From Monocercomonoides exilis (lineage: Eukaryota; Preaxostyla; Oxymonadida; Polymastigidae), in NCBI GenBank assembly GCA_001643675.2, contig LSRY02000001.1:553501-617500 (forward strand): a DNA stretch of 64,000 nucleotides, written 5' to 3'. Position numbers and translations under genes: made by a program. Shown here piece by piece: positions 19,551 to 32,100 of the stretch (positions are counted from its first letter, which is position 1; each line of letters starts with the position of its first letter). Below the pieces are notes generated by a model. That model saw nothing but the letters and a program-made list of their open reading frames with translations. It was not told the DNA's origin and searched no databases.

Positions 19551-22092
19551 CTATTTTCCCGCAAATGGATTTTGAGCAGAAAAAAGGTTTGCATTTGAAG
19601 TTTGAAATGGATTGCTTCCTGAAATGGCGGTTAGAAGGCTCGATTGTGTATTATTCTTTTTCTTCTTCGCTTTTGTGCTTGTCCCCGTCGCTGCCTGCTG
19701 TGCAGAAGCAGCAAAAATTGGGACTTGCGTTTGCTGCCCGAAGACTGGCTGTGTACCAAAAGGAGATGAATTCGCACCAAACACATTAGCAGTCGCAGGA
19801 GGCTGGCTCGGAAACAGAGTGGAAGTAGGCGCAGAAGAAGGGAAAACGGATGAAGTGGTTGAAAAAGGGTTTGCCTGCTGCTGGCCCTGTGGTTGTGCAG
19901 GGAACAAGCTCGATGTAGCTCCCACATTCGCAGCACTTGCACCAAACGGCTGGGCAGCGCCAGGCAAAGTGCCAGGCGCAGCAGAAGCCATTGGCTGTGC
20001 TGCTCCAAAAATCGACTGGGCAGAAGGCTGCTGTGCACTTTGAGGCGTCGACTGCGTCGGCCTCAACGCAGCAGAAAACAAAGAGGACGCGACAGCTGCG
20101 CCTGGCTGAGCAGCACCCGGCTGCTGCTGTGTCAGTGTTGGAAAGAGTGGCTGAGCCCCAGCTGTTCCTGGTGCACCCACAGATGTCTGCCCAAATATAG
20201 ACGAAACAGCCTGGGGCTGTCCAATATGTGCTGGTTGTGCTGTTTGAGGAGCCTGTGCTCCAAACACAGATGGCTGTTGGATGCTAAATGGGTTTGACAG
20301 CGATGCCTGTTGTTGTTGTTGTGGATTCTGCTGTGGATTCTGCTGAATGTTGAAGATATTCTGGGAAGCAGGCTGAGCAGAAGGCTGAGTGGCGTTCGCA
20401 CCAAAAATCGATGCTGCTGCTGCTGGCTGTGCCTGCTGAGCACGTTGCTGTTGCTGTAATTGTTGTTGTTGTTGTATTTGCTGCTGCGGGAAAGCAGTGG
20501 CAGCAAAAATTGAAGAAGCAGGCTGTTGAGTAGGTTGAATAGTACCAGCAGCACCAACACCAGCAGCAGTATTAGCATTAGGCATAGCAGCATTTGTCTG
20601 TCCAAAAGGTGTCTGTGTATTTTGTTGATTGCCCATTCCAAAAGGCGAAGGCGCTGCAGCAGCTGAAGCAGAAGCAACAACAGCTGCCTGTCCCTGTGGT
20701 GCAACAGACGTCTGTCCAAAGATAGAGGCAGTTGTAGCATTGGCCTTCGGATTAGGCTGAGGAGCAAACCGTGCTGGTGCTCCAAACACTGATTGTTGAG
20801 GCTGTTGAGGCTGCTGCTGCTGTTGTTGTTGAGGGTTAGCTTGACTCAAAGCAGAAGAGAAGATGTTGTTCTGAGGAGCAGTCGCTGCTGGCTTTGGTTG
20901 TGTAGATGCACCCTGTGCAAACACATTGTTTGCAGCAGAAGCAGCACCAATTGCACCAACAGCAGGTGTTTGTTTGGGAGCAGCAAGAGCAGAGGCAGTT
21001 GAAGTAGTTGGAGCAGCAGAAGTGCCAAACGGGTTCTGAGTGGACATTTGGAAGGGATTTGGGGCTGCATTAGGAGGAAGAGGAGCAGCAGCAGTAGTAG
21101 CAGCAGATCCAGTTGAAGGCAAGGCGGCTGTTTGAGGTGCACTGGGAAAAGGAGAAGAGGAAGCTGATTGTGCTGAAGCAGATGCAGTTGATGCTGGAAC
21201 TAATGCAGATGAAGATGAAGTTGCAGAATTTGACGAAGGAGCTACAGAAGTCTGGCCGAAGATGTTAGCGGTGCTGCTGATTGGATGCTGTGCTTGTGGA
21301 AGCTGAGGCCTAGAAGAAGGAGCTTGTTGTGCTTGATTCGCATTTGGTTGATTGCCAGATGCATTTTGAGGGAAAGGCAGTGAAGTTGCAGTTGGCTGTG
21401 CGGAAGTGGCTGGCTGTGCTGAGAAAATAGAAGAAGTTGCAGAAGCAGAAGCAGAAACAGAAACAGAAGAAGAAGCAGATTGGCTGCTGCTGGCAAATGG
21501 GTTAGTATTTGTGGCATTTTGTGCTGTTTGGTTGCTTTGTTTAGGAGCTGCTGCTGAAGATGCAGTTGATGATGGTGGTGGTGTAGTAGTAGTAGTTGTT
21601 GTTGTTGAGGAAGGAGAAGGAGAAGCAAATGGATTTGACAAAGTTGGAGTTGTGGAAGAAGAAGAAGAAGAATTAGTAGAAGACGCATTTGCAGAGAACA
21701 AGGAACCTGCTGAAAGAGCAAACGGATTGTCACTTTTCTCTTTTGTTTGTGTATCTTTCAGTGCTGTTTGTGGAGAAGCAGAAGCAGCAGCTGTTGTTGT
21801 AAAAGGCGAAGAAGAAGAAGAAGAAGCTGGTTTTTCAGTCTGTTTTGAAGCAGTTAGAGAAGATTGAGTGTTTGTCTGTGAAGTTGCTTCGGCTACTTTT
21901 GGAGATTGAGAAGCAAATGGTGATGATGTTGTTCCAAATACATTTGTTGTTGATGAAGATGATGAAGCTCCAAAAGGAGAAGATATAGAGCCAAAAGGAG
22001 AGGAAGAAGATGATGATGGTGGTGGTGGTGGTGGAGCACCAAAGGGGGAAGAAGAAAAAGAAGAAGAAGAAGAAGAAGAAGAAGAAGAAGAA

Positions 22093-22137
<45 letters not shown>

Positions 22138-24499
22138 GGTTGTGCAAAGCTAATTGTTGTTGTGCTTTGCTGAAACGGATTAGCTGTCTTTTCTTCCGTT
22201 TTGACTGCAGTTTTCGCTTCATTTCCATTCTGATTAGCATTTTCCTGCTGTTTGTTCAGCTCAAAAGGCGCAGATGGCTTTATAAGTGGCTTGTTCTTTT
22301 CAGTTTTTTCATTCTGCTTTGAAGTATCAAACACATTGCTTGTACTCTTTTCATTTTCTTTTTGTTTATTTGAATCAGTCGAAGTCAAAGCAAATGGATT
22401 GGATGGTGTTGGAGTTGCTGTGACTGAAGAAGAAGAAGAAGAAGAAGGCAAACCGCCCAACGAGAACGAAACACCCTGAGCACTCTGCAATTTCCCGTTC
22501 TCTTTCATCTTTTGTGGCTCGTCTGCCTCTTCCTTCTTCTTAATCAGCAGCGGCATCTGCCCCTTCGCTGCCATCTGTCTGATCGACGACGGCGGCTCAA
22601 AGGCAGCCAGCGGGTTCTGCATTGGATGGCGGAAGGAAGACGCAGCAGAAGAAGCAGAGGGCTTCGGAGAGAAGACGTTTGTGCTGTTAAAGCCGTGTGA
22701 GCTGTGTGAAGGGAGAGGGGTGAAGGGAGAGGCAGCGCTGACAGGACGGAGCACAGGCATTGCAGGAGATTGGAAGGAGGAAGGTGTGGAGGACGCAGGG
22801 GGAGCACCACTTGTGGAAGAGGCAGGACGAGAAGAGGAAGTGGAGGAGGATGAAGATGATGATGATGATGATGAAGACAGAGGAAGTGGTGTCATCACAG
22901 GGCGAACAGCTTGGCGTTCTGTAGAGCCCACCATTCGTGTTGACTTGGGTGTTGCAGACGGCGGCGGAAGCTGCAGAGAAGAGCGAGATGTGTTGCGGGA
23001 GTGGATCCGCTGTGAGGTCAGCTGCTGCCTCTGCTGCTGCTGTTGGTGGTGGTGTGTGTGCTTTTGAGACTGAGACAGAGATTGTGAATGAGATTGAGAT
23101 TGTGATTGTGATTGTGTTGGTGTCTGCACCTGGATTTTCCTGGACTCTCTTTCTCTGCTCCCGTCACGAAGAGCATACTGTCTTTCTGATGAGCTGTCTC
23201 TTTCGCTGGCATTTCTGTTCCTGTACAGGCTGTCACGTGGGGTAGTGGCTGAAGAGATAACAGGAGAAGAAGAAGAAGCAGAAGCAGAAGCTGTTGATGA
23301 AGATGAAGATGAAGGCACAGCATTCATAGCATTCGCCATGCGCGACCTCGGAGGAAGCGACGGGACAGCATAGACAGTGCTCTCGTCGACATCGTCTGCC
23401 ACAACCTCGTCTTCCAGCGGATAGCTGCTGGGTACTGGCCGGCAAGCAGCAGAGGACGTGCTCTTGTTTGATGCCTGGCCTTGCGGCTGCTTCAGGTTGG
23501 GAAACCCAAAGCTGCCTTTCATCGGAGTCTGCGGATGCTCTCCACGCCGCAGGCTTTCAGAGCGGGCAGACGGAGTGCGCGCAGAGAAAGGCGAAGCGCT
23601 GGCGGTGTCGGCTGAGCGCGGCGTGGCTCTGGACTGGTGGCGGCTGTCAGATGTGTCGCGAGACATTGAAGTGAAGGGCGATGCTCGCGAGGCTTTTGAC
23701 ACAGGCGTCAGCTGCGCATCGCGGCGCTTGCTGCTTGTGCCGGAAGAGGCCACAGCAGACGAGTAAGTGTCTGACGAAGCAGATGAGTGGCGCGAGGAAT
23801 ATGCAGACGAAGATATCGAGCCTCTTCCTCTTCTGGAGAAGTTGCCTCTTCCGGAAGGTGTCTGAGATCTGGCTACTTGCTGTGATGATCCCAGCGAAGG
23901 GTTGTTGGATGAATAAGACATGTGCGAACCTGAGCAAGGTCTTTCGCTCTTATCCACAATTGTAGTTGCTTCACATTCGCTGTTAAGCGATCCTTCGTCA
24001 ATCAATCCAAATGATCTCACAATTTTTTTTCGATCGTGTTTATGATCAGGTTTAGCATTCTTTTGGTTAGCCTTTATATTTTTCATGTGTCTCGATGCTT
24101 TCCCCATTGATATGCTTTCTCTTTCGTAAGTGTCAAGCGAATTGGCGCTTATTTTTGTTTTGCCTGTTTGGTCGTTCTTCAACAAGATTGATGAGTTGAC
24201 TCCACTTGCCTTAAAAAAAGGAGACCACCCATCTCCTTCTTTATAAATGCTTTGTTTGTGACTTTGTTTTAAATCAGAACTATTGGACTTTTGAACTGTT
24301 TTATGAAAGGGATTCGATACAATGATATTTGATTCTTTCGTTTTATTTTTTATCGTATTGAAAGATGAAAATTGCAATTGCGCTTTTACAAAATCTAGGA
24401 GGAATTGTTGATATATAAAGAATAGCAAAAAGATATTTTAATTTTTCAATGAAATTTAAAAATAAATGTTTTCAAACCGTTATTTGAAATTGAATCCAT
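19551..24499 (-). CDS. FG-repeat nucleoporin-like protein
   Basis: Predicted 1621 aa from two exons, 24499-24478 and 24394-19551. The first supplies only MDSISNN plus one base; the intron begins GTTTGA and ends CCTAG, and the phases fit. The protein is almost wholly disordered and rich in Ser, Gln, Ala, Pro and Asn, with many spaced phenylalanine motifs: SIFGQTSVAP several times, NPFA, SPFG, NVFG and SLF. It ends SNANLFSAQNPFAGK. Spacing of FG-type dipeptides is what nucleoporins use to form the nuclear-pore permeability barrier and bind karyopherins. The N-terminal half is charged, with SFGFPNL and FEPPSS motifs, and may anchor it. A basic KAKKKKN patch precedes the last FG motifs. Orthology to a particular nucleoporin (Nup1/Nup153 type, for example) cannot be decided. 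Long Ser runs (about residues 750-800) come from trinucleotide expansion. Confidence 0.8.
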
Positions 24500-24640
24500 A
24501 TCATTTTCATTTTTCTGATGTAACAGATTTAATGAGTTGTAGAATCTAGTATTAAATGGATCAAAATTTCTATTAATTTTTAAAAGAAATAAAGATTTCA
24601 ATTAAAAAGCAACAGTAAATTTTTAAGATATGTCGCTTTA

Positions 24641-24769
24641 TTAAAATGCAGCATACAGTTGTTCTTGCTTTTTTATATGTGAAATAATTAACCATAGCAA
24701 TAACGCACCAAAAATAAAACCTAAGAAAAAAACTAAAACAATAATCATTTTATATATGATGGGGTACAT
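24641..24769 (-). CDS. Possible 42-aa single-pass membrane peptide
   Basis: A complete ATG-to-TAA frame. The first half is a clear membrane segment (IIVLVFFLGFIFGALLLWLI) followed by a short basic tail, SHIKKQEQ. The size and layout recall tiny subunits of endomembrane complexes such as Ost4, but the Ost4 signature is not present. It lies just upstream of the nucleoporin gene on the same strand and could equally be chance in AT-rich DNA. Confidence 0.35.
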   Translation of the reverse strand: MYPIIYKMIIVLVFFLGFIFGALLLWLIISHIKKQEQLYAAF

Positions 24770-24962
24770 ATGATCACGATTATTCAATAGCAATTGAAAT
24801 TAAACACTAGCTAATAAGGAGTAAATAAATTAAAGAGAAGAAACAGATTTAAAACAAGCGAAACATATATCTAGTTCATAAGGAGTTTTTTGAGCAATTC
24901 ATTTCAAAAAGAAAATAACAAAGAAAAATTGTGTTGTTTTTCAAAAAAATATTTTTTCAAAA

Positions 24963-25327
24963 TACAGTTTGTGCAAAAAATACCGGATAAGATCGATTTC
25001 ACAATTACTGCAAGAGGAATAATTCTGACAATTCTCCTCAAAATACATCTCATCAATGCAGACTCATTTGATAAACGAGACTTTCAAAATAGCTTCATTT
25101 GTGCTCGGAAAAAAATTATAATGAAAAACTCGTAGAAAATAGAATTTTGAGTTTTTCTTTAATTTTCATTATAATTTTTTTCCGAGCACAAATGAAGCTA
25201 TTTTGAAAGTCTCGTTTATCAAATGAGTCTGCATTGATGAGATGTATTTTGAGGAGAATTGTCAGAATTATTCCTCTTGCAGTAATTGTGAAATCGATCT
25301 TATCCGGTATTTTTTGCGCAAACTGTA
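24963..25327. repeat. Long near-perfect inverted repeat (165-bp arms)
   Basis: Arms 24963-25127 and 25163-25327 are reverse complements over 165 bp with one mismatch (near 24972). They are separated by a 35-bp spacer that contains a further short complementary stretch (GAAAAACTC and GAGTTTTTC). Each arm carries the same stop-free frame on its outward-to-centre strand, including TARGIILTILLKIHLINADS. No target duplication or known terminal motif is evident at the outer ends. Confidence 0.95.
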
Positions 25328-26196
25328 ATACGATTAAAAAAAAGTTTTTGCAATGCGTTATTCTTTTAAAGATGTTCCGTGTTTTATCAATTCTTATTTG
25401 AGGCAATATTTTTCATCCATTTATACACCAAAAATAATTCAAAATCGAAAAAGAAGTTAATTCGTTCAGAATTTCATTTCAAGTCAAAACCTAGAAATTT
25501 AATTTTCACAAATGTTGATAATTGCAAATGTTAATTTATTGGAAATGTTTTTCTTTCGTTTTAAACAACTGTATTCAATGATAACGAATGATATTCATTG
25601 ATCCTTTTCTCCTTTTAAAAGATTGAAAGTGTTTTTTTTAGATTCAAATGCAATTTATGAAATCAAAAACAATTCGTTTCAAATAGACAAGATTGATTTC
25701 TGTCTTTTTGTGCATTTAACAAGAATCAGAACTATCCTATCTTTTTTATTTTTTGAGAAAATTTTTCATAATCTCCTGAGCACATATGAAGAGTTTTATT
25801 ATAATACAATATTATTCCATTCACTCTGTTACACACAATCAAATACCAAAAAAACATCAAAAAAATTTTTTTTCTGATTGAAGTTGACAAATTCCTCAGA
25901 TCATTCACTGAAAGAAAAGAAACCAACGTAAACATTAAAAAAAAATTTATATTTTCGAATTTTTTGATTACAAAGAATTTAGATGCAGAATTAAATTTTT
26001 TCGGTTTCGAATTATACTTTTCCGATTTCGAATTAAACTTTTTCGATTTCGAATTAAAGTTTTTCGACGTCGAATAATTTATGGTGTATTTTCTGATACA
26101 ATAAAACTGATATTTTTGATTTATTGTTTCCTGAAAAATCTCATATTTCATCCCATTCTTAAAACTTTCAAATTGATCATCTTCATATAATTTCTA
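25328..26196. other. AT-rich upstream region of the first Pmp-like gene
   Basis: Holds the 21-bp tandem repeat at 25989-26072. A minus-strand frame of 139 codons (26151-25732) crosses that repeat and is discussed as a finding. Otherwise nothing is recognisable. Confidence 0.4.
25989..26072. repeat. Four tandem 21-bp units
   Basis: Four adjacent units of the form AATTAAACTTTTTCGATTTCG with a few substitutions, ending 125 bp before the ATG of the giant membrane-protein gene. On the minus strand each unit would encode a seven-residue repeat (NSKSKKF-like). Confidence 0.85.
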
Positions 26197-29100
26197 ATGA
26201 AAACCAAATCAAAAAAGCAACCTATCAAATTAATGAATATTCTCAAATTGTGTTTCTTTATATTAGCATCACACAATTCAGCTTTCCATAATTTGTTGAC
26301 ATTTAAAAATTCTGACAATCAATTTAAAGATATCAAAAGAGAAAATAAGGAATTCACAAAACTTCAAAATAGTCAACATGAAATGAGAGATTTCATATAT
26401 GAATATATACTCAAAAATAAAAAAATCATAAACGTTTGCGAAAGTGAAGTAGAATCACACTTCACAATATTTAATGCTTCAGTAACTGAAGAGAGCATTC
26501 TTTTTATTAATAGCAATACATTTCAAACACAATTTTTAATCCATGATTCATCATTTTTTCAATTGATAAGTTGTCGCCATACATCTGTTTCTTCTGCTTT
26601 CCTTGTGCAGTGTTTATCGGAAAGCACAATTGAATTTATCAACTTTTCAATTATCTCTTTTCCATTTTTCGAAAATTCACAAAGATTAATTCTCAGTTTT
26701 TCGTCATATACTCAAATCTCAATTGAAGAATCTTCGTTCTACAATTGGAGAACTCCTTTTAATTCAAATTTAATGTGGAGCGGGAATGCTCAAAGCATCT
26801 TTGTGGATAAATGCAAGTTCCATAACGTATCACAATCGGTGACTCGTAACACATGCTCAAATGAAAAATCATTTACGAAAAGCAGCGCGCTCTCAAACAG
26901 CGTTGTTACACGTTCTGTGAATGCTCTTGAAAGTGTAATTGTGTGTGGAACACAAAACTCAAATGCTTTCATTTGCTTTAATTCTTCTTTTATTCTCGGT
27001 GAAAGGATTGACAATTCATTAATATCACAAAATAGAAATGAATCATCCTCATCGTTGAATTTCAGCAATTGTGAATGGATTGGATGCTCTGCAGAAAGCG
27101 GAGGAGCGCTTTTTGTTCATGATAATACTACTGCAGTTCTTGAAATTATCAATTCTTCATTCGAAAGATGCAACGCAACAGGCAAGCGAGGTGGAGCAAT
27201 ATATGCTCTCAGCATTGCTGAGTGTCTTGTATTTGATTCAGTTTTTCTGGGATGTAGTTGCGAATCATCATCAAATTATGGAGGGGCTGGAATAGAATGC
27301 GACAACTTAAATATTCAGCCATTTATTCAGAATTGTTGCTTTCAAGAAGGATGGTCAGGGAATGATGGGGGTGCAGTCTTTATCTTCAATTCCAAAACAA
27401 AAACAAAGGATTGCATCGTTGATTGTGCGTTCATAAATAACAGTTGCCATAATACTAACGATGGAGATGGCGGAGGAGTTTGCATTTGGAATAATACTGG
27501 TAAAGTTGAGCTTCGCAACTGCCTCTTCAAAAATTGTTATTCAGAAGGATGTGGAGGAGGGATTACAATTCAAATAATAAAAGAAAATAATGGAACCCTT
27601 TTGTATTTCTGCTTTTTTCAAAATAACAAAGCTGAAAAGTTTGGACATGACATCTGCTTTCAAAGTTCAATGAATAATCACATTGATAGCTCGTGCAAAA
27701 CAACAAGAAACACAATAAATAGAGTTGCTTGCCGTTCTGATGGTCAAGACTTAAGCAATTATCTTTCCTGCGAATATGATTCAATCAGATATGTTGCATC
27801 TTCGATTGTGCAATCAAATGCAAAAGATTCTTTCAGCTGTGGATTTTTCGAAGCATATCCCTGTGAATCAATCAGTTTTTGTGTCTCACGGCTTATTCCT
27901 GGAGTTGTTGTGAATATCAATATGATGGAAGGTACAATCTCTGAGACACATCCCATTAAAATCCTTAACAATCAATACATTTTAAGTGGGCCAACTGAAA
28001 GCGGAGCAGAAATACAAACCATGTTCGCTGAATCAGACGTGTCTCTTTTCAGTGTGTCAACCGGATCGCTTGATGTTAATCATATAAGAGTTATTCATGA
28101 CTCTTCAATAAATAACAATAGAGAATCGCGAATATGCTGCATTTCCAGTTCAGGTGCAATCAATCTGAAAAACACAAATATATCAACTGATAATTCACAT
28201 TCTTCTGACACATCTTTCAAAACTGAAATGATAAGAATCGTTGCTGGATCATTAACAATGGAAAATGTTGGATGGACTCGTTTTTTTTCATCAACGTCTT
28301 TCATATATTTGTCACAGACAGAAATTTTGTCGATTTCATTGCTTGAAACAACATTTGAAAATATTATTCGAACCTCTCAAGGTGCTGCACTTATCGATTC
28401 TTCAACTACAACCGCAAACATTGCTCTTAAAAAATGTTTCATTGACGGATGCGGAAGTCAATCTTCTGTTGATGGCGGTGCCATGCGCATTTCTTTGAAT
28501 AGCCCATGTCACCTAAAAATTGAAGAAGGAACAATTCAGAACTGCTATGCATCATCATCAGTTGGAAGAGGTGGTGGCGTTTTCCTAAAATTGTGCAATT
28601 TTCAAGTTGAATTTTCTGTTTTCTCATTGTTCAACAATAATGTTGCAAAATGGGGATACGATTTGTTCGTTCAATCTCCAGATCTTCAAGCCACTTCCAC
28701 AAGCGGCCAAATATTGTTGAAAATACCTTGGAACAGCACTTTCAGCACAATCAGAGGATTTGATAATGAAGCAACATCTGTGCCTATTCCATTGTGTGTG
28801 TATCTTCTTGATCAACCACAAAATATTACTGTGGCAAAGAATGATGCATTGAATCATCCTCTTTGCGGTTTCGAACAGTTTCCATGTTCGTCTTTGAATT
28901 ATGCACTAACTCGTCAATCTGGAGACAAGTATGTTGTTTTCAATGATATGGTTACTCTTTCCGAAAATGTTAGAATCGAACAAAATGAACATATAATTCA
29001 AGGTGCATGTGAATCTTGCGGACTTGATATAGCAGACGAAATGAATGAAAATTCTAACTCATTGATCAGCATCTCGTCGATCACACACCTAACAACCTTG

Positions 29101-32100
29101 AAGTTCGCTCTTCCAGCCGAGCTACCATTTCATCAATTGTTCATGAAGTCATCATCTCCTCTTCTTGAGATCATTTCTTGTTCAATCAGCACAAAAGATC
29201 CTGACTCCGTCATGACCTTTTCGTTTCTAGAAATGGATGCAGGATTCCTCAACGTTTCTTTGTTTAAAACAATATCCTTGTTTTTAGGAAGTAATCCATT
29301 GTTTGTTTTAAATGGTCAAAATTCAGTCTGTTCTTTCTCTTCTTTTCACATAGAAAAAGTGTCGTCAAGATTATCATCTCATATCTTTTCTGTTTCAAGT
29401 AAGGTCACATTCAGGCTGATGAATTCGATGTTAAGTGCTTCAACAGATTCTCTGGAATATCAAGATCTCTCGCTTGGAGCAATCTTCGCAAATACTCCTT
29501 TCATGGTAGAGCTTACAAACAACACAATCACTGGCTTTGAAAAGAAAAGCTCAAAAGGTGGTTCAATCATGTGCACTTTGGAAGAAGGAGGAAAAATAGA
29601 TATAATTGGAGGCACCATTTCCGAGTGCAAGAGTTTGAATGGAGACGGAGGAGGTCTGTGGATAGCAACGAGTGGAGCTTCTTCTTTTTTCATTAGAAAT
29701 GCAAGTTCTTTAGCTCCAAAGCATTGTGTGAACACGAACTCAGAGCAACTTTTAACTTCCATAGCAAAGTGTGTTGCAACAGCTACCACTGTGACAAATG
29801 CTGGATGTGGTGGAGGACTTTTCTTGCAAATTGGATCGAATGCTTCGTCATTTGTTCTAAATGACTTGCTCTTTGATCAATGCCAAGGCACAAAAGGAAA
29901 GGATCTCTTTCTTGTTGCCGATGATCTTTTTCAAGTTTTAAGCAATGATTCCATTTCTTTCAATCCCGATTTAAACGATTTCACTCGCCTCAATGGATAC
30001 GAGCTGTCAACAAGCAACAACGCTTTTTCAATTCCTTTGGTGCTTTATCTGTGGGACAATTATTCGTCTATCATTTATGTTGGTGGAACTGGAGCTTGGG
30101 ACTTTTCTAGTTGCGGAAGTGAAACATATCCTTGTTCGTCCATCTCAGCTGCAATGAAACAACGCTTTGCCAATATAACAACAAATTTGATTTTGCATCC
30201 TTCCTTTTGCATTCAAGAAGAGCTTCTCTTCTCTCAGAAAGAGTATGCAATTGGCAGCATTGAAGATTCAATAACTTGCCAAATCACGGATACAGCAATC
30301 AACAAAAGAAACGCTTTGATATCATCTCAAAAGTCAACATCCTTTGAAGGAATAACCTTTTCGCTTCCACAAAACCTAACATCTCATTCATTGATATTTT
30401 CATGCCTTTCAGATACACTGAGTTTGAATAAGTGTGCCATCCAGTTGAAAGAAGAATACATCTCTTTTGTTTTCGGAAGCGTTGAAGGAGGGAAGCTTCT
30501 CATATCTGAATTCCAATATTATCATGGAACTGTCAACACAGGTTCTGTTTTTTCTGTGAATGGATCGAACGGTGATGCTTCAATACAAATGAGCTTCTGT
30601 AACTTTGAATCACTTAAAATTTCAACTGGAAATTTGATTAGTGCTGCAAACAGTGATGAAATTAATATCACAGAATGCAATTTTTCAACAATTTCCAGGG
30701 TGAAAGGGAGCGGAGGTTGCCTTCATTTCGTCTGGAGTAACAGTGTTGAATCTGAACTTCGAAGCACAAAAGTTAGCAAATGCAATTTTGACAAATGCAG
30801 CGTCGAAGAAAAAGATGCCGGAGGTGGCGGAGTGTTCTGTTCAATAGATGAGCATTCATCTGTTTTCATAAGCGAGTGTCAATTTAGCAATTGTATCGCG
30901 CCAAATGGAGATCAAACTTCTGGGTACGGAGGTGGAATATACTTCAATCTTGTCTCTTCAAATTCCTGCTTTTGCATTTCTGCTCCACTCTTTCCTCTAC
31001 AAGCTCCAAACAAAGCAAAATATGGCAATGATGTTTTCATCAAAGCCGTTAATTTGTCACGAAGCATCACAAATGAAGCTTTACCATTTGTTGCCAGCAT
31101 GATGGATTCGCTTACAAAAGAGTCATTAGGGGGATATGACGGAGAAGATGAAGAACATGCAATTCCTTTACAATTCTTTTTGAAGATATTGGACTCTTCG
31201 TTATTTGTGAAATCTGATGGCGTTGATGTGATTGTTTGCGGATTTGAAGAATATCCGTGCCATTCATTCGGGTATTCGCTTCAGAGAATTGCAGGAAAAG
31301 AGAATAAAACTCTTTCAATAATTGACGAAGCAATTCTGAATTGTGAAGTTATTTTGAATGCCACAAATGTTGCTTCTGTAGGAGATGTTGTGTCGCATTT
31401 AGTTTGCGAACGAGCGTTGGATGGCAATGCGCACAACGTGATTGGTGTTGAAGCTCATTCTTCAATCAAATCAGTCAACATCGAATTCCCGAACGCTTTT
31501 AGTAATGAAGCAATTGCCTTTTTTTCACTAGAACAAGATATGAGTCATTTAACAATTGAAGAATGTGAATTTGTACAGCTCGAAGCGGATTCGACATCGC
31601 TTCAGTTTGAGCTTTTTGTGGTCAAAAAAGGATGGTTGACTCTTTGTCAGACCTCATTCACTGCCATTTCTTCGTCGGTTCCTCTTTTCGATTTTTCTCC
31701 TTCTGCTTTCGTTGAGATACAAAATGCGAATATTGAAGATGTTAAACTTTCTTCGAAAAGTGCATTCATTTTGAGCGATGAAGTCGAAAATGATCATTCC
31801 AATTTCGTTGAAGAAGAAAACTGCAACATTTACTTTTCTTTATGCGCATTTCTTCGTATCCACCAAAATTTCTCTGATAATCCGTCTGTCATCCAGGCAG
31901 GAAAACGAAGAAATAACATTGTAACTATTGCAAACTCAACGTTCCAAGATTGTGGTTCGACTGTTTCACAAAAAGGTGGTTGCATGCTGCTGGAGCTCCA
32001 TGAGAACTTTAAGATTGTTTGTGCCAATTCCACAATTGTAGAATGTTTTGTTTCATATGTGGGCAGAGGAGGCGGAATGTTTCTAATCGGAAAAACCAAC

